A stretch of 34,236 nt of DNA, from positions 1 to 34,236 of the forward strand of contig CAJOPT010000065.1 in the NCBI GenBank assembly GCA_905236455.1. The letters run 5' to 3'. The stretch comes from an uncultured Prevotella sp. (GTDB taxonomy: Bacteria; Bacteroidota; Bacteroidia; Bacteroidales; Bacteroidaceae). The notes below the pieces were generated by a model. That model was not told the DNA's origin. It searched no databases and saw nothing but the letters and a program-made list of their open reading frames with translations. The position numbers were made by a program, and so were the translations under genes. This document shows positions 1-9,021 of the stretch, one piece after another (position 1 is the first letter of the stretch; each line of letters opens with the position of its first letter).

Positions 1-111
1 CAAAGAAAATAAATTCCCTTTCGTCTTCGCTTAATCGAAATTTTGAATAAATTTCTTCCGCTCAACCAAAGAAAATAAATTCCCTTTTGTCTTCGCTTAA
101 TCGAAATTTTG
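1..111. repeat. Pair of 45-bp direct repeats
   Basis: Copies at 1-45 and 67-111 both begin CAAAGAAAATAAATTCCC and end TTAATCGAAATTTTG. They differ at a single base and are separated by 21 bp, giving a 66-bp period. The first copy touches the window edge, so the array may continue to the left. No protein is encoded. Origin unknown; only two units are visible. Confidence 0.85.
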
Positions 112-154
112 TGCAAAAATAATATTTTTTTTCCATTATTGCGTATTTTTTTCG

Positions 155-162
155 TATTTTCG
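155..162 (+). promoter_or_regulatory. Possible -7 box upstream of the HD-domain gene
   Basis: TATTTTCG matches the Bacteroidetes TAnnTTTG box except for one base and lies 28 bp before the start codon at 191. No good TTTG -33 partner is evident in the A/T-rich stretch upstream, so this is a weak call. Confidence 0.3.
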
Positions 163-190
163 CAGAGTATTTCAGAATATTATATCTATC

Positions 191-2242
191 ATGAGCAAAA
201 TAAAGAGAACGTCGAGCCTATATTGGCGCAATATTATGACAAGAATAACACTTGTTGTAATGTCTGTTATTCTAATCGTTTGGGCATTGCCACGCTCCGA
301 GGGACGATTATTCCATTACGATGAGGGCAAGCCGTGGGTATACGGAGAACTTATTGCCAAATTCGACTTTCCGGTATTTAAGAGCGAGGAGAAACTGGCA
401 GCAGAGCGTGATTCTGTATCGAGACTCTTTCAACCATATTACAACCTCAACAAGGAAATTGGGGAAACACAAGTCGCCCGTTTCAAGAACGACTTTAAGG
501 AAGGCATACCTGGACTCTCAAATAACTATGTCAACATTATTGCCAACGAGCTTGAGAAGCTTTATGCCACGGGCATCATGAACTCACGTGAATACTCCGA
601 CTTTGCCAAAGACAGTACAAAGATGATAAGAGTTGTTGATGACAAACAAGCTACCAGTACATATGTAAAGGGGTTCTATTCCACTATCGGAGCCTATGAG
701 CAGATCTTTATGCAAGGAGACCTGGGCTCAAAGCGTCAGATTTTACAGAAATGTAACCTGAATGAATACATAGAACCCAATCTGATATACGACAAAGAAC
801 GTAGCGAGACAGAGCACAATGACATGCTTAGCCTCATTCCGCAAGCCAGTGGTATGGTACTTGAGGGGCAACGTATCATCGACCGCGGCGACATTGTCAA
901 CAATTACACATACCGGGTTCTTAACAGTTTTGAGAAAGCCTTGGAGAAACTTAACGAGAGCAACGACGAGGTTGCGACAACCATTATCGGACAATCCATA
1001 TATGTTTTCATCCTTGTGATGCTGTTCACTATCTATCTCATTCTATTCCGGAAAGACTATTTTGAGAAACCTCGCAGTATACTTATGCTTTACGCAATGC
1101 TTGTGATATTTCCCGTACTGGTATCACTAATGATGAGTTTCAACAAATTCAGCATTTACATAATACCATTCGCCATAGCACCCATATTCATCCGGGTTTT
1201 CATGGATTCACGAACTGCTTTCATGGCTCATGTCACCATGATCCTTATCAGTGCCATGGCTGTGAAATACCAATATGAGTTCATTATCATACAGATTGTC
1301 GCGGGAATGATTGCCATCTATTCATTGCGCGAGCTGGAGAAGCGGTCACAGATTTTCCTCACCTCCATCCTGGTCTTATTAGGAAGCTCGACAGTCTATC
1401 TGTCACTCCAATTGATACAATCGGATGGAAACTCCCAACTCGACCGCACAATGTATATATACTTTGTTATTAACAGTTTCTTCCTGCTATTCGCATACCC
1501 TCTCATGTTAGTGATAGAGAAAGCGTTTGGATTTACGTCTACGGTAACTCTCTTTGAGTTGTCGAATACCAACAATAAACTATTGCGAGAGCTCAGTGAA
1601 GTCGCGCCTGGCACATTCCAACACTCTATAACAGTAGGCAACCTTGCAGCTGAAGTCGCAAACAAGATTGGTGCCAAGGCACAACTTGTACGTACCGGTG
1701 CTCTTTATCACGACATCGGCAAGATGAGCAATCCTGTATTCTTCACAGAAAACCAAGCAGGTGTCAATCCCCACGACAGGATTAGTGACAAGGAAAGTGC
1801 CAAGATTATCATCAACCATGTGGCAGAAGGTATGAAACTGGCAGAAAAAAACAATCTTCCAAGAATAATCAAAGAGTTTATCAAGACTCACCACGGTGAG
1901 GGAATCGCCAGGTATTTCTATATCAACTACAAGAACGCACACCCCAATGAAACTGTGGACGAGAAACCATTCCGCTATCCTGGACCGAACCCGTTCACCC
2001 GCGAGCAGGCAATCCTTATGATGACAGATTCTGTTGAGGCTGCATCAAGGTCATTGCAAACATATACGGAAGAGTCAATAAGCTCACTTGTCAACAAGAT
2101 TATTGACACACAGATCACATCAGGTTATTTCACCGAGTGCCCAATAACATTCAGTGATATTACACAGGCAAAGCATATACTTATTGAGAGACTCATGTCT
2201 ATGTATCACACGCGAATACAATATCCTGAGGAAAAAGCATAG
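191..2242 (+). CDS. Membrane HD-domain phosphohydrolase (7TMR-HD / PgpH type)
   Basis: This 683-residue protein has the 7TMR-HD architecture. An N-terminal membrane anchor (about residues 17-34) is followed by a large extracytoplasmic domain (about 40-260), several membrane helices (about 265-450) and a cytoplasmic HD phosphohydrolase domain. Metal-binding candidates are H478 (FQHS), H507-D508 (HDIGKM), H567-H568 (THHGEG) and D613 (MTDSVEA). Characterised relatives such as Listeria PgpH hydrolyse the second messenger c-di-AMP; that activity is inferred here from the family. The length fits the family. The start at 191 is the first ATG that gives a cytoplasmic N-terminus before the first helix. 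The gene stands alone, followed by 160 bp before the FadL-type porin. Confidence 0.9.
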   Translation: MSKIKRTSSLYWRNIMTRITLVVMSVILIVWALPRSEGRLFHYDEGKPWVYGELIAKFDFPVFKSEEKLAAERDSVSRLFQPYYNLNKEIGETQVARFKNDFKEGIPGLSNNYVNIIANELEKLYATGIMNSREYSDFAKDSTKMIRVVDDKQATSTYVKGFYSTIGAYEQIFMQGDLGSKRQILQKCNLNEYIEPNLIYDKERSETEHNDMLSLIPQASGMVLEGQRIIDRGDIVNNYTYRVLNSFEKALEKLNESNDEVATTIIGQSIYVFILVMLFTIYLILFRKDYFEKPRSILMLYAMLVIFPVLVSLMMSFNKFSIYIIPFAIAPIFIRVFMDSRTAFMAHVTMILISAMAVKYQYEFIIIQIVAGMIAIYSLRELEKRSQIFLTSILVLLGSSTVYLSLQLIQSDGNSQLDRTMYIYFVINSFFLLFAYPLMLVIEKAFGFTSTVTLFELSNTNNKLLRELSEVAPGTFQHSITVGNLAAEVANKIGAKAQLVRTGALYHDIGKMSNPVFFTENQAGVNPHDRISDKESAKIIINHVAEGMKLAEKNNLPRIIKEFIKTHHGEGIARYFYINYKNAHPNETVDEKPFRYPGPNPFTREQAILMMTDSVEAASRSLQTYTEESISSLVNKIIDTQITSGYFTECPITFSDITQAKHILIERLMSMYHTRIQYPEEKA

Positions 2243-2367
2243 TGATTTTAGTATCAAAGCTAATAATTACTTTGCACAAAACTGCACATATGCGCACAAA
2301 ATGCGCATATTGTGTTAACGTTTATTAAAGCATTATTCTTTTTAGGGGAAAATAAGAACAATTAAAA

Positions 2368-2375
2368 TACCTTTG
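2368..2375 (+). promoter_or_regulatory. Bacteroidetes -7 box for the FadL-type gene
   Basis: TACCTTTG is an exact TAnnTTTG match 27 bp before the ATG at 2403. It overlaps an in-frame TTG at 2373 that could otherwise be read as a start, which argues that translation begins at 2403. A clear TTTG -33 element was not found. Confidence 0.65.
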
Positions 2376-2402
2376 CACCCAATCTTTTATAGGTATTTTA
2401 AT

Positions 2403-3962
2403 ATGGATAAACAAAAATTGATTAGCTTGGCAATAGTATTGTCATCTGTCACCACCGCATTTGCAGGTGGACTTCTTACAAACACCAATCAAAACATTAC
2501 ATTTAACAGAAACTTTGCGCGCGACGGTGCTATAGGCATAGATGGAGTCTACAGCAACCCTGCCGGTGTGGCTTTCCTTGGAAAAGGACTTCACATGTCG
2601 TTCAACATTCAGAATGTTTATCAGACACGTACCATAGTCAGTGGTCTCAACGTGCCTACACCTACATATTTAGGATATACAGATGAGGTGTGGCAACAGA
2701 CCCCTTATTACCAACCGTTCAAGATGCATGGAGGAAACGAGCAAGGACTGAAGGAATTCAAAGGAAAGGCAACAGCTCCAATCCTGCCTTCTTTCCAAAT
2801 AGCAAAAAACTATGACCGCTGGGGTATTCAAGTGGGATTTGCCCTTGTTGGTGGAGGAGGAAAATGTACATATAACGGAGGATTAGGCTCTTTTGAACGC
2901 CAGATTTCCATGATTCCCGCACTGCTTGCCACACAAGGCATGGGAAGCTCAACTCCCGGATATTCCGTAAACAGCTATATTAACGGTCAACAGTATGTCT
3001 TCGGCGTACAAGTTGGCGGCACATATAAGATTACGGATTATTTAGCCGCATACGCAGGTTTCCGCTTCAACTACGTATTCAACAAATACGAGGGAAGCAT
3101 CACTAACATCTCCGCAAACATCAATGGAGACAACCTGAACTTGTATGACTATTTCACCGAGCAGGCAAACAAGGCTCAGCAGGCAGCATTGTTGTATCAG
3201 GCTCAAGCTCAGGCTACCACCGACCCTACTCTTCAGGCACAGCTCGCCGGTGCCGCAGCACAATACGAACAGGCTGCCGAGAAGATGGAAGCCATTAAGC
3301 CACAGTTTGCCGACCGTTACCTTGAATGCTCACAAAAAGGATGGTCTATCTGTCCTATCATCGGCTTTGACTTCAAGTATGGCAAATGGAATGTAGGTAC
3401 AAGACTTGAGTTCACCACTCACTTCAACATCCAGAACGACACCAAGCGAGATGACACAGGTCTGTTCCAAGATGGTGTCAACACCCCAGGCGACATGCCA
3501 GGAATCTGGGCTATCGGTGCGCAATACGAGATTTTACCGAACTGGCGTGTCATGGGAAGCTACCACTATTACTTCGACAAGAATGCGAAGATGGCAGATG
3601 ACAAGCAGAAAGCACTTAAAAGCAACAGTCAGGAGTTCCTTGCCGGCACAGAGTGGGATATCACACCAGACATAACCGTCAGCTGTGGTGGACAACGCAC
3701 AAAATATGGTCTCGGAGATGGCACTTATCTCAACGACATGAGCTTTGTGACAAACAGCTATTCTTTCGGTTTCGGAGCAAAGTTCAGGATTATGGAGAAA
3801 GTAAGACTCAACATTGCATATTTCTTCACCGACTACGAGCACTTCAACAAAGAGTATAACCAGACTCTCAGTGCCGGAGGACAGAGCATGGAAGTACACT
3901 GTACTGACGACTTCACCCGTACCAACAAGGTTCTCGGCGTAGGCGTGGACATTGATTTATAA
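2403..3962 (+). CDS. OmpP1/FadL/TodX-family outer-membrane transporter
   Basis: The 519-residue protein starts with a signal peptide (MDKQKLISLAIVLSSVTTAFA, cleavage before GG) followed by FadL-like text rich in NPAG, G-aromatic strands and a C-terminal beta strand ending VGVDIDL. Family members are 14-strand outer-membrane barrels that carry hydrophobic compounds across the outer membrane; the substrate here is unknown. Residues about 251-300 form an Ala/Gln-rich segment (repeats of QAQAQ, AQLAGAAAQYEQAA) likely to be a helical or coiled insertion between strands. The start at 2403 was chosen over an upstream in-frame TTG because the promoter -7 box overlaps that TTG. It converges with priA, with 29 bp between the stops. 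Confidence 0.88.
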   Translation: MDKQKLISLAIVLSSVTTAFAGGLLTNTNQNITFNRNFARDGAIGIDGVYSNPAGVAFLGKGLHMSFNIQNVYQTRTIVSGLNVPTPTYLGYTDEVWQQTPYYQPFKMHGGNEQGLKEFKGKATAPILPSFQIAKNYDRWGIQVGFALVGGGGKCTYNGGLGSFERQISMIPALLATQGMGSSTPGYSVNSYINGQQYVFGVQVGGTYKITDYLAAYAGFRFNYVFNKYEGSITNISANINGDNLNLYDYFTEQANKAQQAALLYQAQAQATTDPTLQAQLAGAAAQYEQAAEKMEAIKPQFADRYLECSQKGWSICPIIGFDFKYGKWNVGTRLEFTTHFNIQNDTKRDDTGLFQDGVNTPGDMPGIWAIGAQYEILPNWRVMGSYHYYFDKNAKMADDKQKALKSNSQEFLAGTEWDITPDITVSCGGQRTKYGLGDGTYLNDMSFVTNSYSFGFGAKFRIMEKVRLNIAYFFTDYEHFNKEYNQTLSAGGQSMEVHCTDDFTRTNKVLGVGVDIDL

Positions 3963-3991
3963 ACGGGCAAAATGCCAAGATCGCGTCTTAC

Positions 3992-6298
3992 TCAAAGCGG
4001 GTCTACATCATAATATATCTGAAGAGCTGCATATCGCTGGTCAGCCGTCTGTGGCGGCTGACCATTAGACAATGTTTTATTGAGAAGCTGCGATTGTATC
4101 TGACGAAGATACAGTCGCACTTGCTTTTGGTCAATGCCATTCTCTAACTTCAATACTATCTTGCGTATATGAAGCGCCTTTACTCTTGCAACTGCCGGCT
4201 TGTCCGGTCCCAACACCCTATTGCCGAAAACCTCACGCAAACGACTCCCAAGTTCAAGTCCCGCAGAGTTGACAACACTTTCATGCCGATGTTTCATATA
4301 CACATTTATCAAACGGTAAAATGGCGGATAGTGGAAATCACGTCTTTCTTCCAACAGCTGTGAATAGAATGCGCCAAAGTCGTTAGAGATGACCTGCCTG
4401 ATAACCGGCAAATCGGGAGTCTTGGTCTGCAAAATAACTCTCCCGCGCCTACCCTTTCTGCCAGCCCTTCCACTGACCTGTGCCATCATCATAAAAGCAT
4501 GCTCATAGGCACGGAAATCAGGGTAATTAAGCATCGTGTCGGCATTAAGGATTCCCACCACGGAGACTTTGTCGAAGTCGAGTCCTTTACTAACCATTTG
4601 CGTACCAATCAGCAGGTTTGTCCTTCCGCTTGAGAAATCATTAATAATACGCTCATATGCCGACCGAGTACGAGTCGTATCTAAATCCATCCTGGCGACA
4701 CGAGCCTCTGGAAAGATTGCCGCTATCTGGTCTTCTATCTTCTCTGTACCAAAACCTTTACCTTTCAGCTCCCTACTCTCACAATTCGGGCACATTCCGG
4801 GAATAACATATGTCTGTCCACAATAATGACATGTCAGCATGTTGGAAGACTTGTGCAACGTTAGCGGCACATCACAATTCTTACACTTTGGCACCCAGCC
4901 GCAAACCCGACACTCCACCATTGGTGCAAATCCGCGTCTGTTCTGGAAAAGTATTACTTGCTCACCAGCGGAGAGAGCATTCCTGACAGCTACGAGAAGG
5001 TCAGGAGAGAACGGACCGTTCATCATCTTACGCCGTTGCAGGTCACGGATATCAACGACCTGTATCTCTGGCAGTTCTATACCTTGATAACGTTGCAACA
5101 GGCTTACTAATCCATATTTCCCGGTATGCGCATTGTAATAGCTCTCCAAAGAGGGTGTCGCAGTACCGAGGACGACCTTAACATCCTCCTTGGCAAACTG
5201 AGACATCATTATTGCAACAGAACGAGCATGGTAGCGTGGTGCCGGATCCTGCTGTTTGAAACTCACCTCATGCTCCTCATCAACAATAATCAGTCCTAAC
5301 CTTTGGAACGGAAGGAAGCAAGCAGACCGGACTCCCAATATCACGTCGTACGGATTAGCGGAAAGTTGTCTCTGCCATATCTCAGCACGCTCCGCGTCAG
5401 AATATTTTGAATGATAAATCCCCAAGCGATTACCAAACACTCTCTTAAGCCGTTCCGTGATCTGCACCGTCAGAGCAATCTCCGGCAACAAGTACAAGAC
5501 TTGTTTTTTCTCATTAACAGCCTTCTGTATGAGGTGAATATAAATCTCTGTTTTGCCACTTGAGGTAACGCCATGAAGAAGAACGACCTTATGCCTCATC
5601 ATCTGTAACAACAGCTTGTTATAGGCTTCTTGTTGAACGGCACTCAGTTCTTTTATCCTTTCCGGCATAGGATCGCCACCATCGTTAATACGCCTCACCT
5701 CTCTTGTGAACGAATATAAGATCTTTCTGTCGATGAGAGATTTCAGATTGGCTGACGAGCAATGGGAAGTATTAAGCAACTCGTCACGAGTAACAGACCG
5801 TTGATAGTAGTTGTCATCATCCCCCTCATCCATTATCATTGACAGGAAGCCAGTCAACAACTCAAGTTGCTTAGGTGAGCGTTTAAGCATGTCTTTCGCT
5901 ATAAGCAATGCCCTCTCATTCCGGTATTCCTCTGATAATGCCACACAGAGTTCCGTCTTTGGTTTGTAGCCATCTTCCTGCTTCATGGCTGCGGGTAAGG
6001 CAGCCTTATATACCTCACCAATCGGTGACATATAATAATCTGCTATCCACTCCCAAAGAGCAAATTGCTGTGGTAAGAGTACTGGTTTATCGTCAAGTAT
6101 CTCCCGTATATCCCTGACTTCAAATGCCGGTTGGATGTCATGTACGCGTAATATTATACCTGTATAAGTTTTTGACTTACCCAATGGTACAACCACACGC
6201 ACACCTTTACACACTTGCCCTTGGAGGCAGGATGGCACACTATAAGTAAACACTCCTTCCAAGGGCAGTGGTAATATCACATCCACATAGGTGTTCAT
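3992..6298 (-). CDS. priA: Primosomal protein N' (replication restart helicase PriA)
   Basis: The 768-residue protein has the PriA layout: an N-terminal DNA-binding domain (DVILPLPLEGVFTYSVP), a superfamily 2 helicase core with Walker A (HGVTSSGKTE) and Walker B (DEEH), a cysteine-rich zinc domain (CRVCGWVPKCKNCD, CHYCG, CPNC) and a C-terminal end of YYDVDPL. PriA reloads the replisome at stalled forks. The gene follows the sugar transporter by 19 bp on the same strand, so it may be co-transcribed. Close to its 3' end the reading frame carries a palindromic insertion (4039-4080, encoding roughly NKTLSNGQPPQTADQ) just before the family's terminal strand; the frame stays open through it. Confidence 0.97.
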   Translation of the reverse strand: MNTYVDVILPLPLEGVFTYSVPSCLQGQVCKGVRVVVPLGKSKTYTGIILRVHDIQPAFEVRDIREILDDKPVLLPQQFALWEWIADYYMSPIGEVYKAALPAAMKQEDGYKPKTELCVALSEEYRNERALLIAKDMLKRSPKQLELLTGFLSMIMDEGDDDNYYQRSVTRDELLNTSHCSSANLKSLIDRKILYSFTREVRRINDGGDPMPERIKELSAVQQEAYNKLLLQMMRHKVVLLHGVTSSGKTEIYIHLIQKAVNEKKQVLYLLPEIALTVQITERLKRVFGNRLGIYHSKYSDAERAEIWQRQLSANPYDVILGVRSACFLPFQRLGLIIVDEEHEVSFKQQDPAPRYHARSVAIMMSQFAKEDVKVVLGTATPSLESYYNAHTGKYGLVSLLQRYQGIELPEIQVVDIRDLQRRKMMNGPFSPDLLVAVRNALSAGEQVILFQNRRGFAPMVECRVCGWVPKCKNCDVPLTLHKSSNMLTCHYCGQTYVIPGMCPNCESRELKGKGFGTEKIEDQIAAIFPEARVARMDLDTTRTRSAYERIINDFSSGRTNLLIGTQMVSKGLDFDKVSVVGILNADTMLNYPDFRAYEHAFMMMAQVSGRAGRKGRRGRVILQTKTPDLPVIRQVISNDFGAFYSQLLEERRDFHYPPFYRLINVYMKHRHESVVNSAGLELGSRLREVFGNRVLGPDKPAVARVKALHIRKIVLKLENGIDQKQVRLYLRQIQSQLLNKTLSNGQPPQTADQRYAALQIYYDVDPL
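4039..4080 (-). repeat. In-frame palindromic element, copy A (inside priA)
   Basis: On the minus strand a 17-bp core ATAAAACATTGTCTAAT (4064-4080) is followed by a hairpin with 9-bp arms, GGTCAGCCG and CGGCTGACC (4039-4063). Both parts resemble copies at 30733-30773 and 31993-32034. A second inverted repeat with 12-bp arms (4090-4101 and 4107-4118, one mismatch) lies upstream in the gene, but it may be native priA coding sequence. The core is read as N-K-T-L-S-N. Confidence 0.75.
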
Positions 6299-6317
6299 TC
6301 TTGTTTCAGAAGATTCT

Positions 6318-7646
6318 CTATTTCTTTTCTTTAATCACACTTACAGCCAGTGCTCCACAAACCAGCAACACGCCAGAAACGATCATCATTGTTGACTGAT
6401 GACCGCCAACAAGTGTAAATATTGTTCCGCCACAAACTGCCGCCACGATCTGAGGCAGACAAATGGTACCGTTAAACAATCCAAGATAAGCACCCATGTG
6501 ACCGTAACCCTGCAAAGCGTTGGTAACAAAAGTAAACGGCATCGCAAGCATTGCAGCCCAGGCACAGCCTATCAACAGGAATGGAATTATCTGACCATAC
6601 TGGTTAGGAACGAAAGGAATAAGAGCAAAGCCCAATCCACCAAGCAAGAGACTCAGGGAATATGCAACCTTTGTATTGCTGAACCTTGGCAAGATTGTAG
6701 CCCATACGACACTACCCATTGCCTGAATAGCATAAAGCACACCCGTCCAGTTACCAGCACTCTGATAAGCCTCGGATGCGGAGTCTGTAGTGCCCCATAC
6801 CGTCTCAGAGACGGCGTCGGTAACGTATGACCACATATACAGGAACGCTGCCCAGCAGAAGAACTGAACCAGTCCTACTTTCCAGAATGTTGAAGGAGCA
6901 TTCCGCAATAGCGTTATCCAGTTGGAAGAATCAGAAGCCTCTGCATCTTCGGAAGTCTCAGCATGCCCATTATACTGTTCATATTCCTGCGGATTCCATT
7001 CCCGCACCTTTAACGTTGTGTAGATGACACATAGGATAAGAATGGCGGCACCAATATAGAACGACCATACCACAGACTGTGGCACCACGCCCTCTGGCGC
7101 TACATTTTTCAGTCCAATCCACGTGAAGACAAATGGGAAGAGGAAACCAACCACACTACCGGCATTACAAAGAAAAGACTGGATGCTGTATGCCTTTGCC
7201 TTCTGCTTCTCGTTTACCATGTCACCGACAAGCATTTTGAAAGGTTGCATTGCCATATTAATAGAAGTGTCGAGCAACATAAGCATTAGCAAGCCAAATA
7301 TCATCACTGCTGACACCGCTAAACCTAAAGAGCCGGCATTCGGCAAAAGGCACATAACAATAACCGCTATAGTGGCACCTATAAAAAGATACGGAATACG
7401 GCGTCCGAACCTACACCATGTCTTGTCTGAAAGGGTACCTACGATAGGCTGTACTATGATTCCCATCAATGGTGGCAATATCCAGAAAAAGCTCAGATCA
7501 TGAGGGTCTGCACCCAACGTCCTGAATATTCGTGAGATGTTTGCGCTCTGTAGAGCATAGGCTATCTGCACTCCAAAGAAACCAAAGCTAAGGTTCCATA
7601 GTTTCCAAAAACTCATATCAGGCTTTTGCCTCAATTCATTCTTCAT
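6318..7646 (-). CDS. MFS sugar transporter, SLC45/GPH-like
   Basis: This 442-residue protein is a 12-helix major facilitator. The N-terminal half contains SFGFFGVQIAYALQSANISRIF and a loop GTLSDKTWCRFGRRIPY, which correspond to the SLC45/GPH-type sucrose and maltose carriers. A hydrophilic central loop (about residues 215-245) separates the two six-helix halves. It probably moves an oligosaccharide, with maltose-type glucans the best guess given the linked Sus genes, across the inner membrane by proton or cation symport. It lies 32 bp downstream of the lacI-type gene on the same strand, so the pair is likely one transcript, and 19 bp upstream of priA. Confidence 0.88.
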   Translation of the reverse strand: MKNELRQKPDMSFWKLWNLSFGFFGVQIAYALQSANISRIFRTLGADPHDLSFFWILPPLMGIIVQPIVGTLSDKTWCRFGRRIPYLFIGATIAVIVMCLLPNAGSLGLAVSAVMIFGLLMLMLLDTSINMAMQPFKMLVGDMVNEKQKAKAYSIQSFLCNAGSVVGFLFPFVFTWIGLKNVAPEGVVPQSVVWSFYIGAAILILCVIYTTLKVREWNPQEYEQYNGHAETSEDAEASDSSNWITLLRNAPSTFWKVGLVQFFCWAAFLYMWSYVTDAVSETVWGTTDSASEAYQSAGNWTGVLYAIQAMGSVVWATILPRFSNTKVAYSLSLLLGGLGFALIPFVPNQYGQIIPFLLIGCAWAAMLAMPFTFVTNALQGYGHMGAYLGLFNGTICLPQIVAAVCGGTIFTLVGGHQSTMMIVSGVLLVCGALAVSVIKEKK

Positions 7647-7678
7647 ATCTTTAAGTTTTTATAATTTATAATCTAATA

Positions 7679-8704
7679 TCACCTCGTTGTTCCCCTAACA
7701 ATGAGACGGGTTCGGACGATACGCTTTACAATCTCTCCCTTTCCTATACCACCCTCAACATGGGTGATCAGAGCGTGAGCCGCCTCCTCACCAACTCTCA
7801 CACCACGCTGCTCCACTGTAGTAAGCATGGGGTCACAAGCTGTTGACCGCTCATCATTAGTAAATCCACATATAGATATATCCTGCGGAATACGATAACC
7901 CATACGCTTGGCTGCATACAATATGCCTACAGCCGCATCATCGTTAACGGCAAAGAAGGCATCCGGGATCTCTTCCTGACCAAGGATTTCATGGGTAACC
8001 GTCTCCGCATCTATACGGTTGTCACAGATTCGGAAGAAACGCTCCTCAGGCTTCAAGCCTGCCTTCAGCAATGCATCGCGATAGCCATTATATCGGTTTT
8101 TTGAGATTTCCAGTTTCATAGAGGAGCCATAATAAGCTATTCTTCTACACCCGGTGTTTATGAGGTGTTGCACTGCCATAAAAGCGCCCATATAGTCGTC
8201 AACGACCACACGGCTGGCATTGACACCTGTACAGATACGGTCATAAAACACCAATGGAATGCCAAGGTCTATGAGTCTCTGGAAATGGCTATACTCAGTG
8301 GTATTCTTAGCCTGCGAGACTATTATGCCACATACTTTATTGGCATAGAAGGACTCACATATAGCACGCTCACGCTCGTATTCCTCATTACTTTGTGCAA
8401 CCATCACACGATATCCTCTGATGGCTGCCTCTTTCTCGATGCCCGAAAGGATAGATGAGAAATAATAGTGTGCGAACTGAGGAATGATAACCCCAATAAT
8501 CTTTAATGGCTGGATTCTGCTTTTCCGCAAGGACTCAGCTATTACATTGGGATAGAAATTATGCTCCTTAGCATACCGCTGGATTCTTTCCCGCTTCTCC
8601 GCACTTATACGATGACTGTCTTGCAAAGCGCGTGAGACTGTAGCTACTGAGACGCCAAGTGCCTCAGCAATATCTTTCATGGTTCTTGGAGGTGTATTAC
8701 TCAT
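7679..8704 (-). CDS. LacI-family transcriptional regulator
   Basis: A 341-residue LacI/GalR regulator. Residues about 8-60 form the DNA-binding head (TMKDIAEALGVSVATVSRAL, then HRISAEKRERI), and the remainder is a periplasmic-binding-protein-like ligand domain (GVIIPQFAHYYFSSILSGIE near residues 75-95, IAYYGSS, DAFFAVND). It is divergent from susC and upstream of the sugar carrier, so it probably senses the imported sugar (maltose or a related glucan) and controls both directions. A perfect palindrome GCAAACGTTTGC in the divergent spacer (8857-8868) is its likely operator. The sugar ligand is inferred from context only. Confidence 0.93.
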   Translation of the reverse strand: MSNTPPRTMKDIAEALGVSVATVSRALQDSHRISAEKRERIQRYAKEHNFYPNVIAESLRKSRIQPLKIIGVIIPQFAHYYFSSILSGIEKEAAIRGYRVMVAQSNEEYERERAICESFYANKVCGIIVSQAKNTTEYSHFQRLIDLGIPLVFYDRICTGVNASRVVVDDYMGAFMAVQHLINTGCRRIAYYGSSMKLEISKNRYNGYRDALLKAGLKPEERFFRICDNRIDAETVTHEILGQEEIPDAFFAVNDDAAVGILYAAKRMGYRIPQDISICGFTNDERSTACDPMLTTVEQRGVRVGEEAAHALITHVEGGIGKGEIVKRIVRTRLIVRGTTR

Positions 8705-8791
8705 GCTTAAACTTCATTTGACAGCCTCCTCCAGAAGGGGCGCAGAAAGGCTTGTTCTCCCATCATAGGGGGCTGGGGGCTTAGTGTTTTG

Positions 8792-8799
8792 CAAAATTA
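8792..8799 (-). promoter_or_regulatory. -7 box of the lacI-type gene
   Basis: TAATTTTG on the minus strand is an exact TAnnTTTG match. It lies 87 bp before the lacI start, which implies a leader of about 80 nt. No good -33 TTTG was found at 19-21 bp. Confidence 0.5.
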
Positions 8800-8856
8800 C
8801 TGAAAACCTTGCAATATACATAATAAAAGGAAATTAAATATAAATATTTAGCAAAT

Positions 8857-8868
8857 GCAAACGTTTGC
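8857..8868. promoter_or_regulatory. Candidate LacI-family operator
   Basis: GCAAACGTTTGC is a perfect 12-bp palindrome with the central CG typical of LacI/GalR operators. It sits between the two divergent promoters, about 55-65 bp upstream of each -7 box. That position suits activation or a looped arrangement as well as repression. Confidence 0.65.
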
Positions 8869-8923
8869 GCAGGCTATTTTGCAGATTTTAAGCAAAAAAG
8901 GGTTTCGTACTCTATAATAATCC

Positions 8924-8931
8924 TACCTTTG
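8924..8931 (+). promoter_or_regulatory. -7 box of the sus operon
   Basis: TACCTTTG matches TAnnTTTG exactly. TTTC at 8903-8906 is a possible, short-spaced -33 element. The implied leader before the susC ATG (9022) is about 85 nt. Confidence 0.65.
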
Positions 8932-9021
8932 CACAAGGTAAGCTGCATCTCAGCTATTAAAAGCAAAAAGACCTAATAACGTATAGATTCTAACATTATA
9001 ATATTAACTTAACAATCAAGA

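Larger units (their letters stand above)
8705..9021. promoter_or_regulatory. Divergent lacI / susC control region
   Basis: This 317-bp spacer holds no gene. It contains a minus-strand -7 box (8792-8799), a LacI-type operator (8857-8868), a looser inverted repeat TTTTGC / GCAAAA (8877-8882 and 8892-8897) and the susC -7 box (8924-8931). Between lacI and its promoter is a C/G-rich repeat-like stretch (about 8722-8780, containing AGGGGGCTGGGGGCTT), which resembles degenerate intergenic repeat DNA and would lie in the lacI leader. Confidence 0.75.

Noticed and set aside
1..111. CRISPR array start
   Set aside because: Only two units, the repeat (45 bp) is longer than the 21-bp spacer, and no cas gene is nearby.
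109..324. Small gene before the HD-domain protein
   Set aside because: It overlaps the HD gene in another frame and its sequence is A/T-driven low complexity.
2373..2402. N-terminal extension of the FadL-type protein from a TTG start
   Set aside because: The TTG overlaps the -7 promoter box, and the signal peptide begins properly at the ATG at 2403.
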